This document shows, piece after piece, positions 53,401-62,020 of a DNA stretch of 64,000 nucleotides. The notes beneath the pieces are model-generated. The model ran no database searches and was not told the DNA's origin. It was given only the letters and a program-made list of their open reading frames with translations. Source of the DNA: Boesenbergia rotunda (Eukaryota > Streptophyta > Magnoliopsida > Zingiberales > Zingiberaceae); the NCBI GenBank assembly GCA_024364735.1, contig JAGFNQ010006426.1:152684-216683 (forward strand), written 5' to 3'. Made by a program: the position numbers and the translations under genes. How positions within the stretch are numbered: the stretch's first letter is position 1; every line of letters starts with the position of its first letter.

Positions 53401-56400
53401 AACTATATTGAACACAAGGTGGGGAAAAAGTGAGAGAAATTGGAGCCCTTAGGAATGAGACTGAGGACTAGGTGGCTGGTGGGAGCAAGGTGAAGTGGGA
53501 AGAAATAGACAACTGAGAGGATTTGTGTGTAAGGGATGAGCAGGTTGTGGGTGATGGATTGTAGGAGAGGAAGTAGAGAATGAAGAGGGATGAGAGCTGT
53601 ATGCATAATCGGATTCTGCCCATGTCATGCCAGAATGACTAGCCAATTCAGAGAGGGTTGCCTTGATACATGCACATCATGGACTGCCACATATGAGACT
53701 ATGGGTATGGAGCATTTTAATTTTGACTTCTTTAAAGAGGAGAATCTCTGTTAGAAGGGCCAGTTTTCTAATACTTATAAATAACTTAGTTAAAACCAGA
53801 TGTCCACACGTAAGATAAATGTAAAGAGAAAAATCAAGCTAAGTTTTACTTTATAGACTAGTGGCATAAGGTCTTGCAAAATCATCATGAATCCTTAAAT
53901 AAGAAGTACCTCAAATTCAAGTAGAGGAGGGCCATTTTCAGATACGAGACAAGCGGTGAGAAGATTGTGCAAACTCTGTGTGGCAAGAAAAGCAATCTCT
54001 TGATCTTTTCTGTATCTGTGCAAAACAAACATATAATCATATTTGATGTTGTTGGCTCAACACTGCAAAACAACAAAAAGAGAACAATCGCATAAATACA
54101 CATTACACACAAGTCCAAGATTGTAGGGATAAGCCTAGGTAACCCTGCCTTCAACTGTGAACGGGTAATAAGACCAACCATCTGCCCTAAAGCATCTACT
54201 GCAGAAAGTCGTACCTGTGCCAGCAGATTCTCAGGTTAAACAAACTGAAAGAAAGATGACTTTTGCCCTCTTGAAATGTTGAGTCATGGATAAAATTACA
54301 AACTCCAAAAAAATAAAGAATACAGTATATGCACTTAACTTCCCGCGTTTGTTTGAACTGTATGCCTTTTGAATATCAATGTACAAATTTGAACGCTTAG
54401 AATTTGGATATTATATTCAAGATACCTTTAGGTCTCGTGAATTAGCCCAAACTCTCAACAGCAATTCAAAAACAGAGTTCATAAATGACCTGAGATACAT
54501 TAAAATGTCAGGCTGAAAAATGCATCTGATGACTGACAAAAAGATGAGAAATAATAACATACATGACATCAGTATCAAGAAGCGGATTAGAAGGGAAATC
54601 TCCAACATATTGCCAAGCAGCCTGACACCAACATTTGAATGCTAAAATCAAAAAAGAAAGAATCATCAGAAAACCATAAAGACATCGAGATTGATTAGGT
54701 ACATCAAGAAACACATTTTAGTATGCATGATAGCAAAAAGAATAGATACCATTTGCAAAAACTGGTCGTTGGGCATCCCGCACACTTCCAAGAATAGGTA
54801 AAACACGCAGAAAAACATCTTTCAAATGTGGAGCGAATTTCAGAGCTTCCCATGTGACAAAAAAATATAAAGAAAAATAAGTTGAAAAGATATAGCCACC
54901 TTATAAATATAAAAGAAAAAAAAATGGAGCACAAAGAAGATAGATTTGACACCTTCAGTCGTAGCAAAGTCTGCAAGTATCTGAACCATGGACTGTGAAG
55001 CTAAGTTAGGTCCAGATAAATGAAGAAAAACTTCCTCCATCATCTAAAATACAATATTACAAATTGAATAATAAGCAAGCGCAAACAATTAAAATAAATG
55101 AACAAATGTCAGTAACCTTCTATTACTAAAATAAAACTTGGACTACTAAATTTGAATAACAAAACATATCAGTCTCATTCTACGAACCCAGAGATAAACT
55201 TAGTTCAATCCAACTACAATTAACAACCAAAACCCACAGGTATAACTACAAGACTATGTTGTCAAGTACTGGTATGATTTTTGTGTATCAATTTGTCACG
55301 CTTCAAATGCTACTCAACCCAAAAAGTCTGGCCACCTCTACAAGCTCAATGAAGCAAAGCAAAGCGCCTGCCCCGTCACCACTACTCAAGGCAAGCAACT
55401 CACCAAACTATGTCTAGCCACTTAATTAAGACTTCCTATCTCCAAAATATCATCCCTTCTAGTTAAGACTATTAAATATCATTTGCTCTCTTACAAGCCT
55501 TGGAACAAAGGGAAAGGTGCAGTTGGTTGTTTTTCATCCCAACATATACCTTATTGCTTGGTCCAACTTTTCTAAATGATACTGAGCCGTATGTAAATTT
55601 GATTATTCAGTAGCACCGTATAAGGCATATCAATAATATAGAGGTCATCCAGATATTTCAGTTTTTTTCTTTTATCTCCCTTAAAATTCACACCTTTACC
55701 TCTAATTAATTCGAGTAGTCTTGAATCCATCAATTATATTCGAATATATCTATATTATCCCAAGTTATTCACTCGCATTTAATTATATATTGTGGCTACA
55801 GTGTATAATAAGTCAATAACATTTTTTTACTTCCATTTCTTTTCAATATTCTCATGGTTGCTATATTAACCTTTTGCTATCTTTAACTATGGCTATAGTG
55901 TCGTATTGTATAACTTTTCATTCTCCGCAAAAGAGCATAAGACACAGGATGTCATTTTCTATTCTAATCACTTGACCTTATCTAAATTCCAATATATATA
56001 ATATAAACAAACTCACCTTATTATTGAATAATAGATAGATCCTAGGATCTCTCACCCATCCTGTTCAAGCAAGGTTGTAAAAATGATGCAGTCAACCCAC
56101 TGCATAGTCATATATGGTATGCAAGTACATACATATATGTGTATGTGTATAATGCTTAACATTCATAGCAAAGTAAATTAATCAGCTATAATTCCACATA
56201 AAATTGTGTGTGTGTGTGTTAATCATACATACATTATAAAACACGTGATATTGTAATATAGGTTATTAATTCAATTTGCTCTGTCCCAAACTATTCGAAT
56301 GCACCAGAATTCAATTTTATAGATCTCTGCACATGAAAACCACATGTGGCGCATATGTGCATGTGTATAATGCTTAACATTTATAGCAAAGTAAATTAAT

Positions 56401-59400
56401 CAGTTATAATTCCATAATTCCACATAAAATTATGTGTGTGTGTTAATCATACATACATTATAAAACACATGATATTGTTATATAGGTTATTAATTCAATC
56501 TGCTTTGTCCCAAATTATTTGAATGCACCAGAATTCAATTTTATAGATCTCTGCACATGAAAACCACATATGGCGCATATGTGAGTCACATAGACTGTTT
56601 GAGCCCACCTAATAAAGCCAGTTGCATATGGGTGATAAAATATGTTATCTGCATTGTTTTCCCATTCACCTGATGAATATGCAGCCACCTCAACCATTTT
56701 TCTTAAACATTGTGTTTTAAGTGTACCTTTAATGTCTCTTTTAGAATTGTATAGTTCAGGGCTAGCAATCATAAAATACCTAACAAAAAACAATAACAAA
56801 AGCCCTAAACAAAGTATGCAGCCACAAACAGCTAGTTTAGATATCCAAAACTCAGGCCCGGCTTAAGGCAAAGACCATTAGGCGTATGCCTAGGGCCCCA
56901 ATTTTATTGGGGCCCATTATTTTTACAAAATTTTTAAAATTAGTTAGCCATCATTATACAAAATCTCTAATTGGCGAGCCACCAATTGCCACCACTCTAG
57001 GTTCAGATTAATCAATGTCATGATGCTTCGATTCTTCTTCCTTATTAGTTGCATTCCCTTCCCCAATTTTAGATGAAATTGTATTATACACCATTTTGTA
57101 AAACTCTATTTTATTTTATTCTTTCCACCATATTTTTGCAATTAGACAACCCTAACCATCGTGATCAGTGATCTCATTCTCTCGTCAGTGCTCCATATTC
57201 TCCTGACCTACTCCCTCAGACCCTCTAGTGATTATGAAGGCAGGACGTCCTTCTTCTTGTAATATTTTTTTTATTCACTGTTTTCTTCTTCCTCGATAAG
57301 AACATGAATTAGAAATTTTTTATCCATACAAATGCAAAGTAGAATGCTCTTTTTAAATATCAAATTATTATTATTTTTTCAATTCGTATGAGCTATCCAG
57401 TTTCAATCTTTAAGTGTCATGGGAATACACCGATTGAACATTAAGTTACATGTAAACTTGTCAAACTTACAATATCTGAACCAATGTTGCTTGTAATCTT
57501 ATTGTGCAAAAGTAAATCAATGATTGTAGTTTCAGGGATGGAGCACTTAACAAGTTATTTCACAGTACCGACAAATGAAGCTCTAGTATCCTAGTTCAAT
57601 ATCTTACAAAAAGCATTGATAGAAAAGTGACATGTGCAATTTTATTTCTACTTTTGATTGTCTATTGAGAAAAAATTATTTATGGACACTATCAGATAGA
57701 TTATGCCGCTTAAATTTATCGATCCAAATAAAATTTAATATTTATTTGTTTTTTATTATATTTGTACAGGTAATAGTGCAACTTTGAAATATCATCGAAT
57801 TGAAACTACACGTCATAAATCAAGATTTCTTGTCTTTAATTTTAAGCAATTTTATTTCCATAAAATAGTAGTGATTTATATTTTCCTTTTTGTTATTATT
57901 TGAATATAAATATGTCTGCTAAAAAATATAATTCTGGATATAGAAAAAGAAAGAAAAATAGAAGAATTTATTCAATCTCAAAAAGATGGATCGATAGATT
58001 TGTTACTAAATCCAGAATTAAAACCCGTGCTTTAGATATTGAACCTTATAAAAAAAAATTAAATTCTTTTCCTAATCCATGAATAGCTTATAGAATACTA
58101 TTAACCATACCTGTTAGTAGTGTAGATTCAGCAGAAAAAAGTTTTTCAAAATTAAAATTAATATGTTCCATAATGTCTCAAGAAAATTAAATAATTTAGC
58201 ATTTTTATCGATTGAAAAAAATTATTATTAAAACTTGAATATAAAAATTTAATTAATATTTTATCTCAAAAAGCTAGAAAACTAAATTTTATATAAAAAA
58301 CTATTTTTAAAATTATTATTTTATTTTTTAAAAAAATTAAACCCGTCGGTCCCAAGCCCAAATGAAAAAAGATGAGGTAAATTTTTAAAAAAAAAATTTA
58401 AAACATTAAAGGCCTTTTTTTTTAATTTTTTGCCTAGGGCCTCAAGAACCTTGAGACGGCCCTGCTAAAACCTAACAGATTAAGAAAGCTTTAAACAGTA
58501 GATGCGCAAACCACATAGAATAGAAATGATCAAAGTTGGCTAATTTGAAGCATCAGAAAAACAATGAAACATACGTACAGACCAATTAGCATGTTAAGCT
58601 GAACCACTTACATGTTGCTGAATGTTAGTTTATGAGAAGACCATTTAAATTTATAAAGCATTTTATTAGCCGCAACTCTCCATCTGAGACTAAACTAGGG
58701 TTCCATAAAACATAACTACAGTAAATGTTCAATAGACACTGAATACAAAAAACAGAGTAAACCAGTCTATTAAATACTCAGTCTCACTAAAAAGTTACCA
58801 ATTCAGGCGCATGGGATCCAATTGAAACAAGTACAGCAGCAGCCGCCCTTTGCCAATCAACATTAAAATCCTATAATCAAGCATAAGAAATCAAAAGAAT
58901 AAATTAACCAGAAGTACCCCAAAAAATAGTACAACTTCAATTTGCTTCATTAATTATCATCTTTACTACTAGAAAAGGTTTTTTTCACACTCTTGAAATC
59001 ATGCATAGAAAGGGAAAAATTATTCTGATCCACTCAAATTTCAAGCATTGAGGAAGTTTCCAATTGTTAAACTATAGTATTGTGTTTGTAATGGAGGAGC
59101 GAGGAGATTGAATGGTGAATTATATGAGAGATAGTGCCGCCAAGTTTTGAGGAAAATGAGAAGCAATTGGTAGTTGAGGGTTTTAACTTAAGGTGAGTGT
59201 ATGGGTCTGATGTGTGTTATGTACAAATTTGTAGGGTATGACAATTGATCTTTGATTATGTTAGGGATGAAATTTGATGTTGTTCAGAGTTTAGTTTTGT
59301 GGAGTTTTATCCGAATTTATAGGCTCTACTTGTTCACTTCTAGTTCATGGTTCATTGTTGCATTTTTGATGTGTATTAGAATTTAGATTGATAAACAGAA

Positions 59401-60476
59401 ATTCACAAAGATTCCTTAACATTGGATGTAAATCTGGGAGTTGATTTGCATGTGTTATTTGCATCTATTGATTTAGAGTTGTCAATGCACTTATTGTTAG
59501 TTGTGAGGTAACATTAGTTTTGTTGTAGTAGCATCAGTGGTAGTTTGGCTGTTATATTTGTGTTGATATAGTTTTTGATGCACTTCTACTGATGCTCACA
59601 CCTTATTACATTCCATCTTTCTATTATTTTTCTAACTCCTTACTCCAATTTTAATGAATGTGATGTTGGTCGCCTAAATTTTTAAGGATTGTTGTGATTA
59701 TATGACAGAAAAAAATATCATGATTTACTCTGACAATAGTTTCTTATTTATTCATTTGATTGCATGTGTACATGCTATATCTACCAGTCAGTTAAACCCA
59801 GGCGAAGCCTAATAGTAACTTAAGAGTTACAACATTCAAAAACTACTGTGTACAAGAGAGAACAATCAAACAAAATAAACTCATTAGCTCTGGGACATCC
59901 AACCTTAGAGGTGATCATCTCCGAGGTAGCTATCTTTGCAAGTTTAACCATATATGTAGAATCGGCATCCTTCGGTTCCATTGCCCGAACAGCACACGCC
60001 ATTACCAGGAACACTCCAGCCATATTACCAAAACGCTAACCATCAAACAACAAATTTCAAACCTTCAATGCACGTGATAAAAAAAAATGGTTCATCATTA
60101 TTAAAAACGAGCGTCACATACCCGGTGCCCTCCTTTTGAGATTGCGACACAGCAATCGATCACTAAAATAGGATTCCTGGACAACAAACCTTATCAGATT
60201 CGAAAAACAACATGCACGCGAAGAAGGATCTTACGGCAAAACAAACGAGGGAGGTCGAGTAATTACAAAGGGGCGATTTCTTTTAGGGATGCCAAAGAAG
60301 ATTCTCTTACGACCGGCGATTCGTCGGCCAAGGACGAAACCAGCACCTGCACTGCCTCTGTCATGAAATGTACGAAGGAAGTCCACAGATCAGTCGAACG
60401 TGAGAGCGGGAACTAGTGGATTAATGACGAGGATTATCTTACCGAGCCCAGGTAAAGAGGCAGGGGAGGACGCCAT
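11482..60476 (-). CDS. SGR6: SHOOT GRAVITROPISM 6 / Maestro-HEAT (MROH) HEAT-repeat protein
   Basis: Fifty exons on the minus strand, all with GT-AG borders and consistent phase, sum to 5,262 nt: 1,753 codons plus TAA at 11482-11484. The product starts MASSPASLPGLGEAVQVL. It is built of repeated paired helices of HEAT/ARM type (for example DSVAL-like blocks such as LLEDPDESVQLTAVQCLLS and LHLHDDDLNVRQACR). Its length and block order match plant SGR6, about 1,700 residues. In Arabidopsis SGR6 is a HEAT-repeat protein of the vacuolar membrane needed for shoot gravitropism; the animal homologues are MROH1 and relatives. Localisation and role here are inferred by homology. The gene spans 49 kb because several introns (5.4, 6.1, 3.4 and 8.2 kb among others) carry transposons, none of which breaks the frame. 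An upstream in-frame ATG exists at 60572, but 60476 matches the family start. Exon 28 may hide a 102-nt intron. Confidence 0.95.
14146..14357 (-). repeat. copia 3' LTR (212 bp)
   Basis: This aligns without gaps to 19058-19269; I count about 11 mismatches in 212 bp, almost all transitions. Each LTR also holds an internal near-duplicate of the phrase TATTTATATACAAAGTTAG followed by GTCTATTCTA. The ends read TATTA...TAATAC rather than clean TG...CA. Confidence 0.88.
14425..15648 (-). pseudogene. copia reverse transcriptase and RNase H remnant
   Basis: A 335-codon frame (14615-15622) has the copia RT motifs LDIKNAFLHGDL, SLYGLKQSPR and the catalytic VVYVDDVVITG. RNase H motifs follow: FSDADWAGSKMDRRSTSGY and SRSSTESEYRAM. 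The end of RNase H shifts frame into 14425-14613 (RYVKTGEQLGNIFTKA). It is a good diagnostic fragment of Ty1/copia, no longer coding as one piece. Confidence 0.9.
16340..16920 (-). pseudogene. copia integrase remnant
   Basis: The motifs VHSDIWGP, FVTFVDDYSRVTWLYL and LRSDNAKEY (the catalytic D and D of the D-D-E core region) are followed by PSQNGVAE, where the third acidic residue is expected. The frame is broken after 16598. A further piece with AYFLINLMPS lies at 16340-16522. Intervening sequence to 15650 is degraded polyprotein. Confidence 0.82.
16979..18454 (-). pseudogene. copia gag-protease remnant
   Basis: On the minus strand a frame starts MAENKTSIITDVV at 18454 and carries the copia gag N-terminal signature YKLNGSNYLDWSKTVRLYL. 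After a break near 18100-18300 the frame resumes with the gag body, the zinc knuckle CNYCRKLGHTKLEC, and the aspartic protease motif WIIDSGATDHM. It reaches the pre-integrase CWLGHP motif before stopping at 16979. Gag and protease are therefore recognisable but disrupted. Confidence 0.85.
19058..19269 (-). repeat. copia 5' LTR (212 bp)
   Basis: This is the partner of the LTR at 14146-14357 and has the same length. On the minus strand it ends ...TTATAACA, directly followed by TGGTAAGC at the expected primer-site position. The primer site has decayed beyond its first five bases. Confidence 0.88.
19872..22005. other. SGR6-like intron between exons 42 and 43, nothing identified
   Basis: About 2.1 kb without a recognisable exon. 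A moderately GC-balanced stretch (20700-21800) with short unrelated frames on both strands looks like a very old repeat, but no TE domain, terminal repeat or target-site duplication could be found. Confidence 0.4.
22307..22460. repeat. Exact 77-bp tandem duplication
   Basis: Positions 22307-22383 and 22384-22460 are identical by eye, starting GCACAGATATTGGG and ending ATCTCATT. They lie in the intron between SGR6-like exons 41 and 42. The identity suggests a recent event or an assembly duplication. Confidence 0.9.
22461..23257. other. Possible decayed retroposon sequence
   Basis: A GC-richer block near 22590-22700 contains GGGCCTCCATGTGTACTTC, GATTTACCCTGGCGGCC and GGGACCGGGTCAATCACCC, wording typical of dispersed plant retroposons. 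No boundaries could be set; the remainder to 23257 is AT-rich intron. Confidence 0.25.
23263..24248 (-). mobile_element. Solo LTR, ~986 bp, TSD AGTTG
   Basis: On the minus strand the block starts TGTTGGTGCAATC and ends CCCAACG, and is flanked on both sides by AGTTG (23258-23262 and 24249-24253). It is homologous over its length to the block at 25901-26883 in the opposite orientation. It has no gag-pol, so it is best read as a solo LTR left by LTR-LTR recombination. The terminal CA has become CG. Its centre carries several CAGTCGACTG-like palindromes, some mutated to CAGTCAACTG. Confidence 0.85.
24331..27090 (+). mobile_element. Degenerate LINE, split by a solo LTR
   Basis: A 5' leader (GGATAAAGGAGGAGGATTGC near 24363) is followed by an endonuclease trace (SILCVQETKWVGEKAKM, ~24765). 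RT pieces follow: IDLEKTYNRVPRKIIWKIL at ~25023, FANDIILIDET at ~25280 (the F-A-D-D catalytic site reads F-A-N-D), and the 110-codon frame 25358-25690. The reading is then interrupted at 25900 by the solo LTR and resumes at 26889 with the conserved C-terminal region. The end is a 3' UTR with CCGACCCCACCTAGTGAGG and a degenerate GTT tail by 27090. Many stops make it inactive. It sits antisense to the SGR6-like gene. Confidence 0.85.
25901..26883 (+). mobile_element. Solo LTR, 983 bp, TSD ATACG
   Basis: It starts TGTTGATGCAATCGG and ends GGTTCCAACA, with a perfect 5-bp duplication ATACG at 25896-25900 and 26884-26888. It is inserted inside the LINE; removing it and one ATACG restores continuous LINE sequence. 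Between 26330 and 26500 it holds seven GTCGACTG/GTCGACTA-type palindromic words. An internal ~104-bp imperfect direct repeat (GACATGGGAGACAAGCC phrases near 26066 and 26170) is also present. No internal coding region is present. Confidence 0.9.
28000..29225. other. SGR6-like intron between exons 40 and 41, no feature found
   Basis: This is a representative part of a 1.65-kb intron (27576-29225). It is AT-rich with scattered short frames. No TE domain, terminal repeat or RNA gene was recognised. Confidence 0.4.
30446..30471. repeat. (GA)n microsatellite
   Basis: Thirteen uninterrupted AG units lie in the intron just 3' of SGR6-like exon 36. It is likely to vary in length between individuals. 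Confidence 0.85.
32500..34970. mobile_element. Solo LTR (~1.41 kb net) with TSD TGAGG, carrying a nested hAT element
   Basis: The block starts TGTAGGGATC and ends CTAATACTAACA. It is flanked by perfect TGAGG copies (32495-32499 and 34971-34975), the pattern of an LTR with its target-site duplication. Subtracting the inner hAT element and its duplication leaves about 1,411 bp. No retroelement coding domain is inside, so a solo LTR is the simplest reading. It lies in the intron between SGR6-like exons 29 and 30. Confidence 0.85.
33478..34529. mobile_element. Non-autonomous hAT-type DNA transposon, TSD ATTCATAC
   Basis: Terminal inverted repeats CATACTTGTCAAAA and (reverse complement of the right end) CATAGTTGTCAAAA match at 13 of 14 positions. 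The 8-bp target duplication ATTCATAC is perfect (33470-33477 and 34530-34537). The 1,052-bp interior has subterminal GCGC/AAGCGC words at both ends, an AT-rich middle and a GC-rich segment at 34030-34290, but no transposase motif. Eight-base duplications are diagnostic of the hAT superfamily. Confidence 0.9.
35911..37199. other. SGR6-like intron 27, gene-proximal part, nothing identified
   Basis: About 1.3 kb of AT-rich intron lies between exon 28 and the LINE, with no coding or repeat signal that could be named. Confidence 0.45.
37200..42955 (+). mobile_element. Large degenerate plant LINE with DUF4283 ORF
   Basis: Ordered domains on the plus strand are as follows. A DUF4283-type ORF1 (about 38320-38880; WLLFKFQNVEDCDKVLRGGP, then INFARVLVEVDITKEPLDS). 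An AP-endonuclease (39749-40290; LPCVVLGDFNAYLS). A reverse transcriptase (40860-41910; CAPGSDGYESGFLSKLG, DYRPISCC, LQQGDPLSPYIL, catalytic AYVDDLLLFS, RYLGVPLAAERLW). A zf-RVT cysteine region (~42550-42620; CAFCPQVLEMQEHSFFGCP). The 5' ~1 kb is leader. Frames are broken many times. Exact ends and duplication were not found; a short A run near 42945-42951 may be the tail. It is antisense to the SGR6-like gene, in its 8.2-kb intron. Confidence 0.88.
42956..44138. other. AT-rich intron remainder
   Basis: This is highly AT-rich sequence with repeated AATAATAAG and TTAATGG words near 43490-43620, between the LINE and SGR6-like exon 27. No gene or bounded repeat was seen. Confidence 0.45.
46600..46800 (-). 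mobile_element. Au-like SINE fragment with (TTG)n 3' tail
   Basis: On the minus strand 46800-46700 reads through GGATAAGACTGCGTACGATA and GGCGGGAGCTTCATGCACC, the body wording of the plant Au SINE family. It continues into GTTGACCCCACCTATTGGG and a (TTG)n tail at 46600-46616. The 5' tRNA-derived promoter half is missing, so it is 5'-truncated. It lies sense to the SGR6-like gene, between exons 21 and 22. Confidence 0.65.
46801..47905. other. AT-rich intron, nothing identified
   Basis: This is the remainder of the intron between SGR6-like exons 21 and 22, with only short spurious frames. Confidence 0.45.
48197..48214. repeat. (TA)n microsatellite
   Basis: A short run of TA units lies in the intron between SGR6-like exons 20 and 21. 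Confidence 0.7.
50408..51785. other. SGR6-like intron between exons 13 and 14
   Basis: About 1.4 kb of AT-rich sequence with no recognised domain, terminal repeat or RNA gene. Confidence 0.45.
51864..53125. other. SGR6-like intron between exons 12 and 13
   Basis: About 1.26 kb, AT-rich. A slightly GC-richer patch at 52430-52510 could be an old repeat, but nothing definite is seen. Confidence 0.4.
56133..56583. repeat. Imperfect tandem duplication of ~220 bp with (GT)n core
   Basis: Two adjacent copies share TAATGCTTAACATT, AGCAAAGTAAATTAATCAG, a TGTGTG tract, AATGCACCAGAATTCAATTT and TGGCGCATATGTG. The repeat distance grows from 218 at the start to 224 at the end because of small indels (one is an extra ATAATTCC). 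It lies in the intron between SGR6-like exons 5 and 6. Confidence 0.88.
56515..56799 (-). other. Unassigned 94-codon open frame in an SGR6-like intron
   Basis: The frame contains YFMIASPELYNSKRDIKG and KMVEVAAYSSGEWEN, which look more protein-like than random intron sequence. An AG-ended pyrimidine run precedes YFMIAS and a GTACAC follows the K codon. It does not belong to SGR6, since exons 5 and 6 join directly and in phase without it. It could be a cryptic exon, a captured gene scrap or chance. No function is proposed. Confidence 0.2.
56853..58464 (+). mobile_element. Internally deleted hAT element with transposase ends
   Basis: The left end CAGGCCCGGCTTAAGG and the right end (reverse complement CAGGGCCGTCTCAAGG) form imperfect inverted repeats. 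The 8-bp flanks CCAAAACT and CTAAAACC agree at 6 of 8. Inside, a frame at 57900-58082 starts with a Lys/Arg-rich segment (KKYNSGYRKRKKNRR) typical of the N-terminus of ZMYM/TTF-type hAT transposases. After only about 60 codons it runs into the C-terminal dimerisation motif (IPVSSVDSAEKSFSKLKLI, near 58109-58165). The whole central transposase is absent, so it is non-autonomous. Confidence 0.78.
58871..59903. other. SGR6-like intron between exons 4 and 5
   Basis: About 1 kb with a long T/G-rich stretch (59040-59640). No gene, repeat boundary or RNA was recognised. Confidence 0.45.
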
Positions 60477-61498
60477 GGCCGTGGCGGAGGAGTTGGCGAA
60501 GCGATCGGAGTCGGAGAGGACGACGAGCAAAGGAAAAATATACGAATTTAATAAATTAAAAACTAATACCAAGATTAATCAATAAATCGAAGGCGGCACA
60601 TTGTATAACCCATTTCTTAAAATAGATAAATAAAAAACATCTAACTGATCCTGACCGTCGCCTTCCACCATGGGATCAAGCTCAGCCGATCATTTTGCCT
60701 AAGTGCCCAGTTTATTCCGACGGTCAGATGACGAAAAGGATCAGATAGTCCGATGTCAGATCCGGCCAGCCAACAATTACCTTATTCTTTCGTCTGTGTT
60801 TCCTCCGGTGCCAAATCCGACGAACCAACTTCCTTCCGTGTTAGCCGGTCAATAGCCCGCGCGATCGGCAAACTCAATCGGGCAAGCTTGCAGTCGCGGC
60901 GGGGCAGCTGTGCGTGGCGATCGCTCGCTGCCAGGCCGTCTCGAGTTCACGACCGAGGCTTAGGCCACCGTGAGCCCGCAGCTGCGGCCAGGCCGCTTGA
61001 GTTGCAGCAAGGCCGCTGCGAGCTCGTGGCAATGCCAGCCGCGAGTTCCTCTCCCTTGTTCCCCTTTTCGTCCTTCATTCTTCCCTGATTTTTTCTTCCC
61101 TTCTTTTCCTTGCGGAGCCAAAACATTGTTACGCTTTGATAAAGCTTAAGTTTAAGTATTATCGAGTTCTTATTTTGAAGTTATTTAATTATTTTAAACT
61201 TTTATATATTTAAATTTATTTAATTAGTTAATTTGATATTATAAATTTATTTGTTTAATTTAAAAATTTTTTATTTTATTTATAAATTCGGGAATTTTAT
61301 TTATATAAAATTAAGATTTTTTTATTATTTACTTGATGTAAAATAATTTGAATTTTGCGTAGGAATAAAAAATTTCTAAGACAGTGACCATTAATTGGAA
61401 AAGATTTCGATTGACTAAAATAATATTAGTTCAGTCAATTAAGATTGAAAAAAAAATAGTATTTAAGTCAATTCAAACATAGAAAAAAAAAACGTTAC
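60477..61498. other. SGR6-like 5' flank and unassigned GC-rich segment
   Basis: The first few hundred bases must include the SGR6-like leader and promoter on the minus strand; no convincing TATA box was found. Inverted words CTGATCC/TGACCGTCG at 60648-60665 and CGACGGTCA/GGATCAG at 60719-60746 frame about 60 bp. A GC-rich segment (60760-61090) has a 111-codon frame without family resemblance, and 61100-61498 is AT-rich. Confidence 0.4.
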
Positions 61499-62020
61499 TG
61501 ATCCTGCCCTATATTTGGCACCATACGGACAGTCAACGTGGCAAACGACCTGGCCAGCTTCAAGGTCCACGTCATTGTACGGGCAGCCAACTCGACAAAC
61601 GTCCTGGCCGGGCCCAGGGGCTTCGCCGGCCGGTCGGACTCAAGGCGGCCGGTTAGAATAAATATAGCGGTTCATCCGGCCGGTCAAACCCGGCCGACCA
61701 CATTAAGGCTTACACGCCTCGTCTATCCGGGTATTTCCGCCCGGCCACATTAAGGCTTACACGCCTCGTTCATCCGAGTGCATCCGCCCGGCAGTCCTTT
61801 ATGCCCATGCTTGATATCCATTCGGGCGTACCGTCCCGGTGTCCACTCGGGCACTCTCTCGGAATCACCCTGGGATAAGGACAAAATACACCTGCACCAG
61901 CTGCAGGTAACAGGCTGTCACCACTCGTACGAACTGACACTCTCTGACAGGCGCCGACTTACAGAAACCTGTCTTTGTCCTCACATAAGACAAATAGTAT
62001 ACGACAAAGAAGGTTGGTTA

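Larger units (their letters stand above)
44139..54214 (-). other. SGR6: SGR6-like exons 10-27 (central region)
   Basis: Exons: 54111-54214, 53910-54015, 53126-53212, 51786-51863, 50340-50407, 49957-50056, 49683-49859, 49513-49602, 49292-49357, 49010-49108, 48863-48937, 47906-47965, 45927-46016, 45553-45674, 45219-45348, 45064-45143, 44458-44590, 44139-44220. Markers: ELIVVMASHCYLSGPPAQLF across exons 15-16, PFAREQLATQILT (exon 20), RINALVGTNMLSRLLHVQHP across exons 26-27. Exon 27 ends at a GTGATC donor inside a frame that stays open; splice phase and family alignment both require that donor. Confidence 0.92.
54426..60476 (-). other. SGR6: SGR6-like exons 1-9 (N-terminal HEAT repeats)
   Basis: Exons in transcript order: 60443-60476, 60267-60357, 60122-60176, 59904-60035, 58799-58870, 54953-55043, 54750-54845, 54563-54641, 54426-54489. 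Markers are SSLADESPVVRESSLASLKE (exon 2), GNMAGVFLVMACAVRAMEP (exon 4), DFNVDWQRAAAAVLVSIGS (exon 5), EEVFLHLSGPNLASQSMVQI (exon 6) and AFKCWCQAAWQYVGDF (exon 8). The 3.8-kb intron between exons 5 and 6 contains the hAT relic and a tandem duplication. Confidence 0.92.

Noticed and set aside
60477..60572. Upstream in-frame ATG at 60572 as the SGR6-like start
   Set aside because: The extra residues are hydrophobic and unlike the family; MASS at 60476 fits the conserved N-terminus.
60753..61088. 111-codon frame as a gene next to the SGR6-like promoter
   Set aside because: GC-driven open frame without domain, conserved start or splice context.
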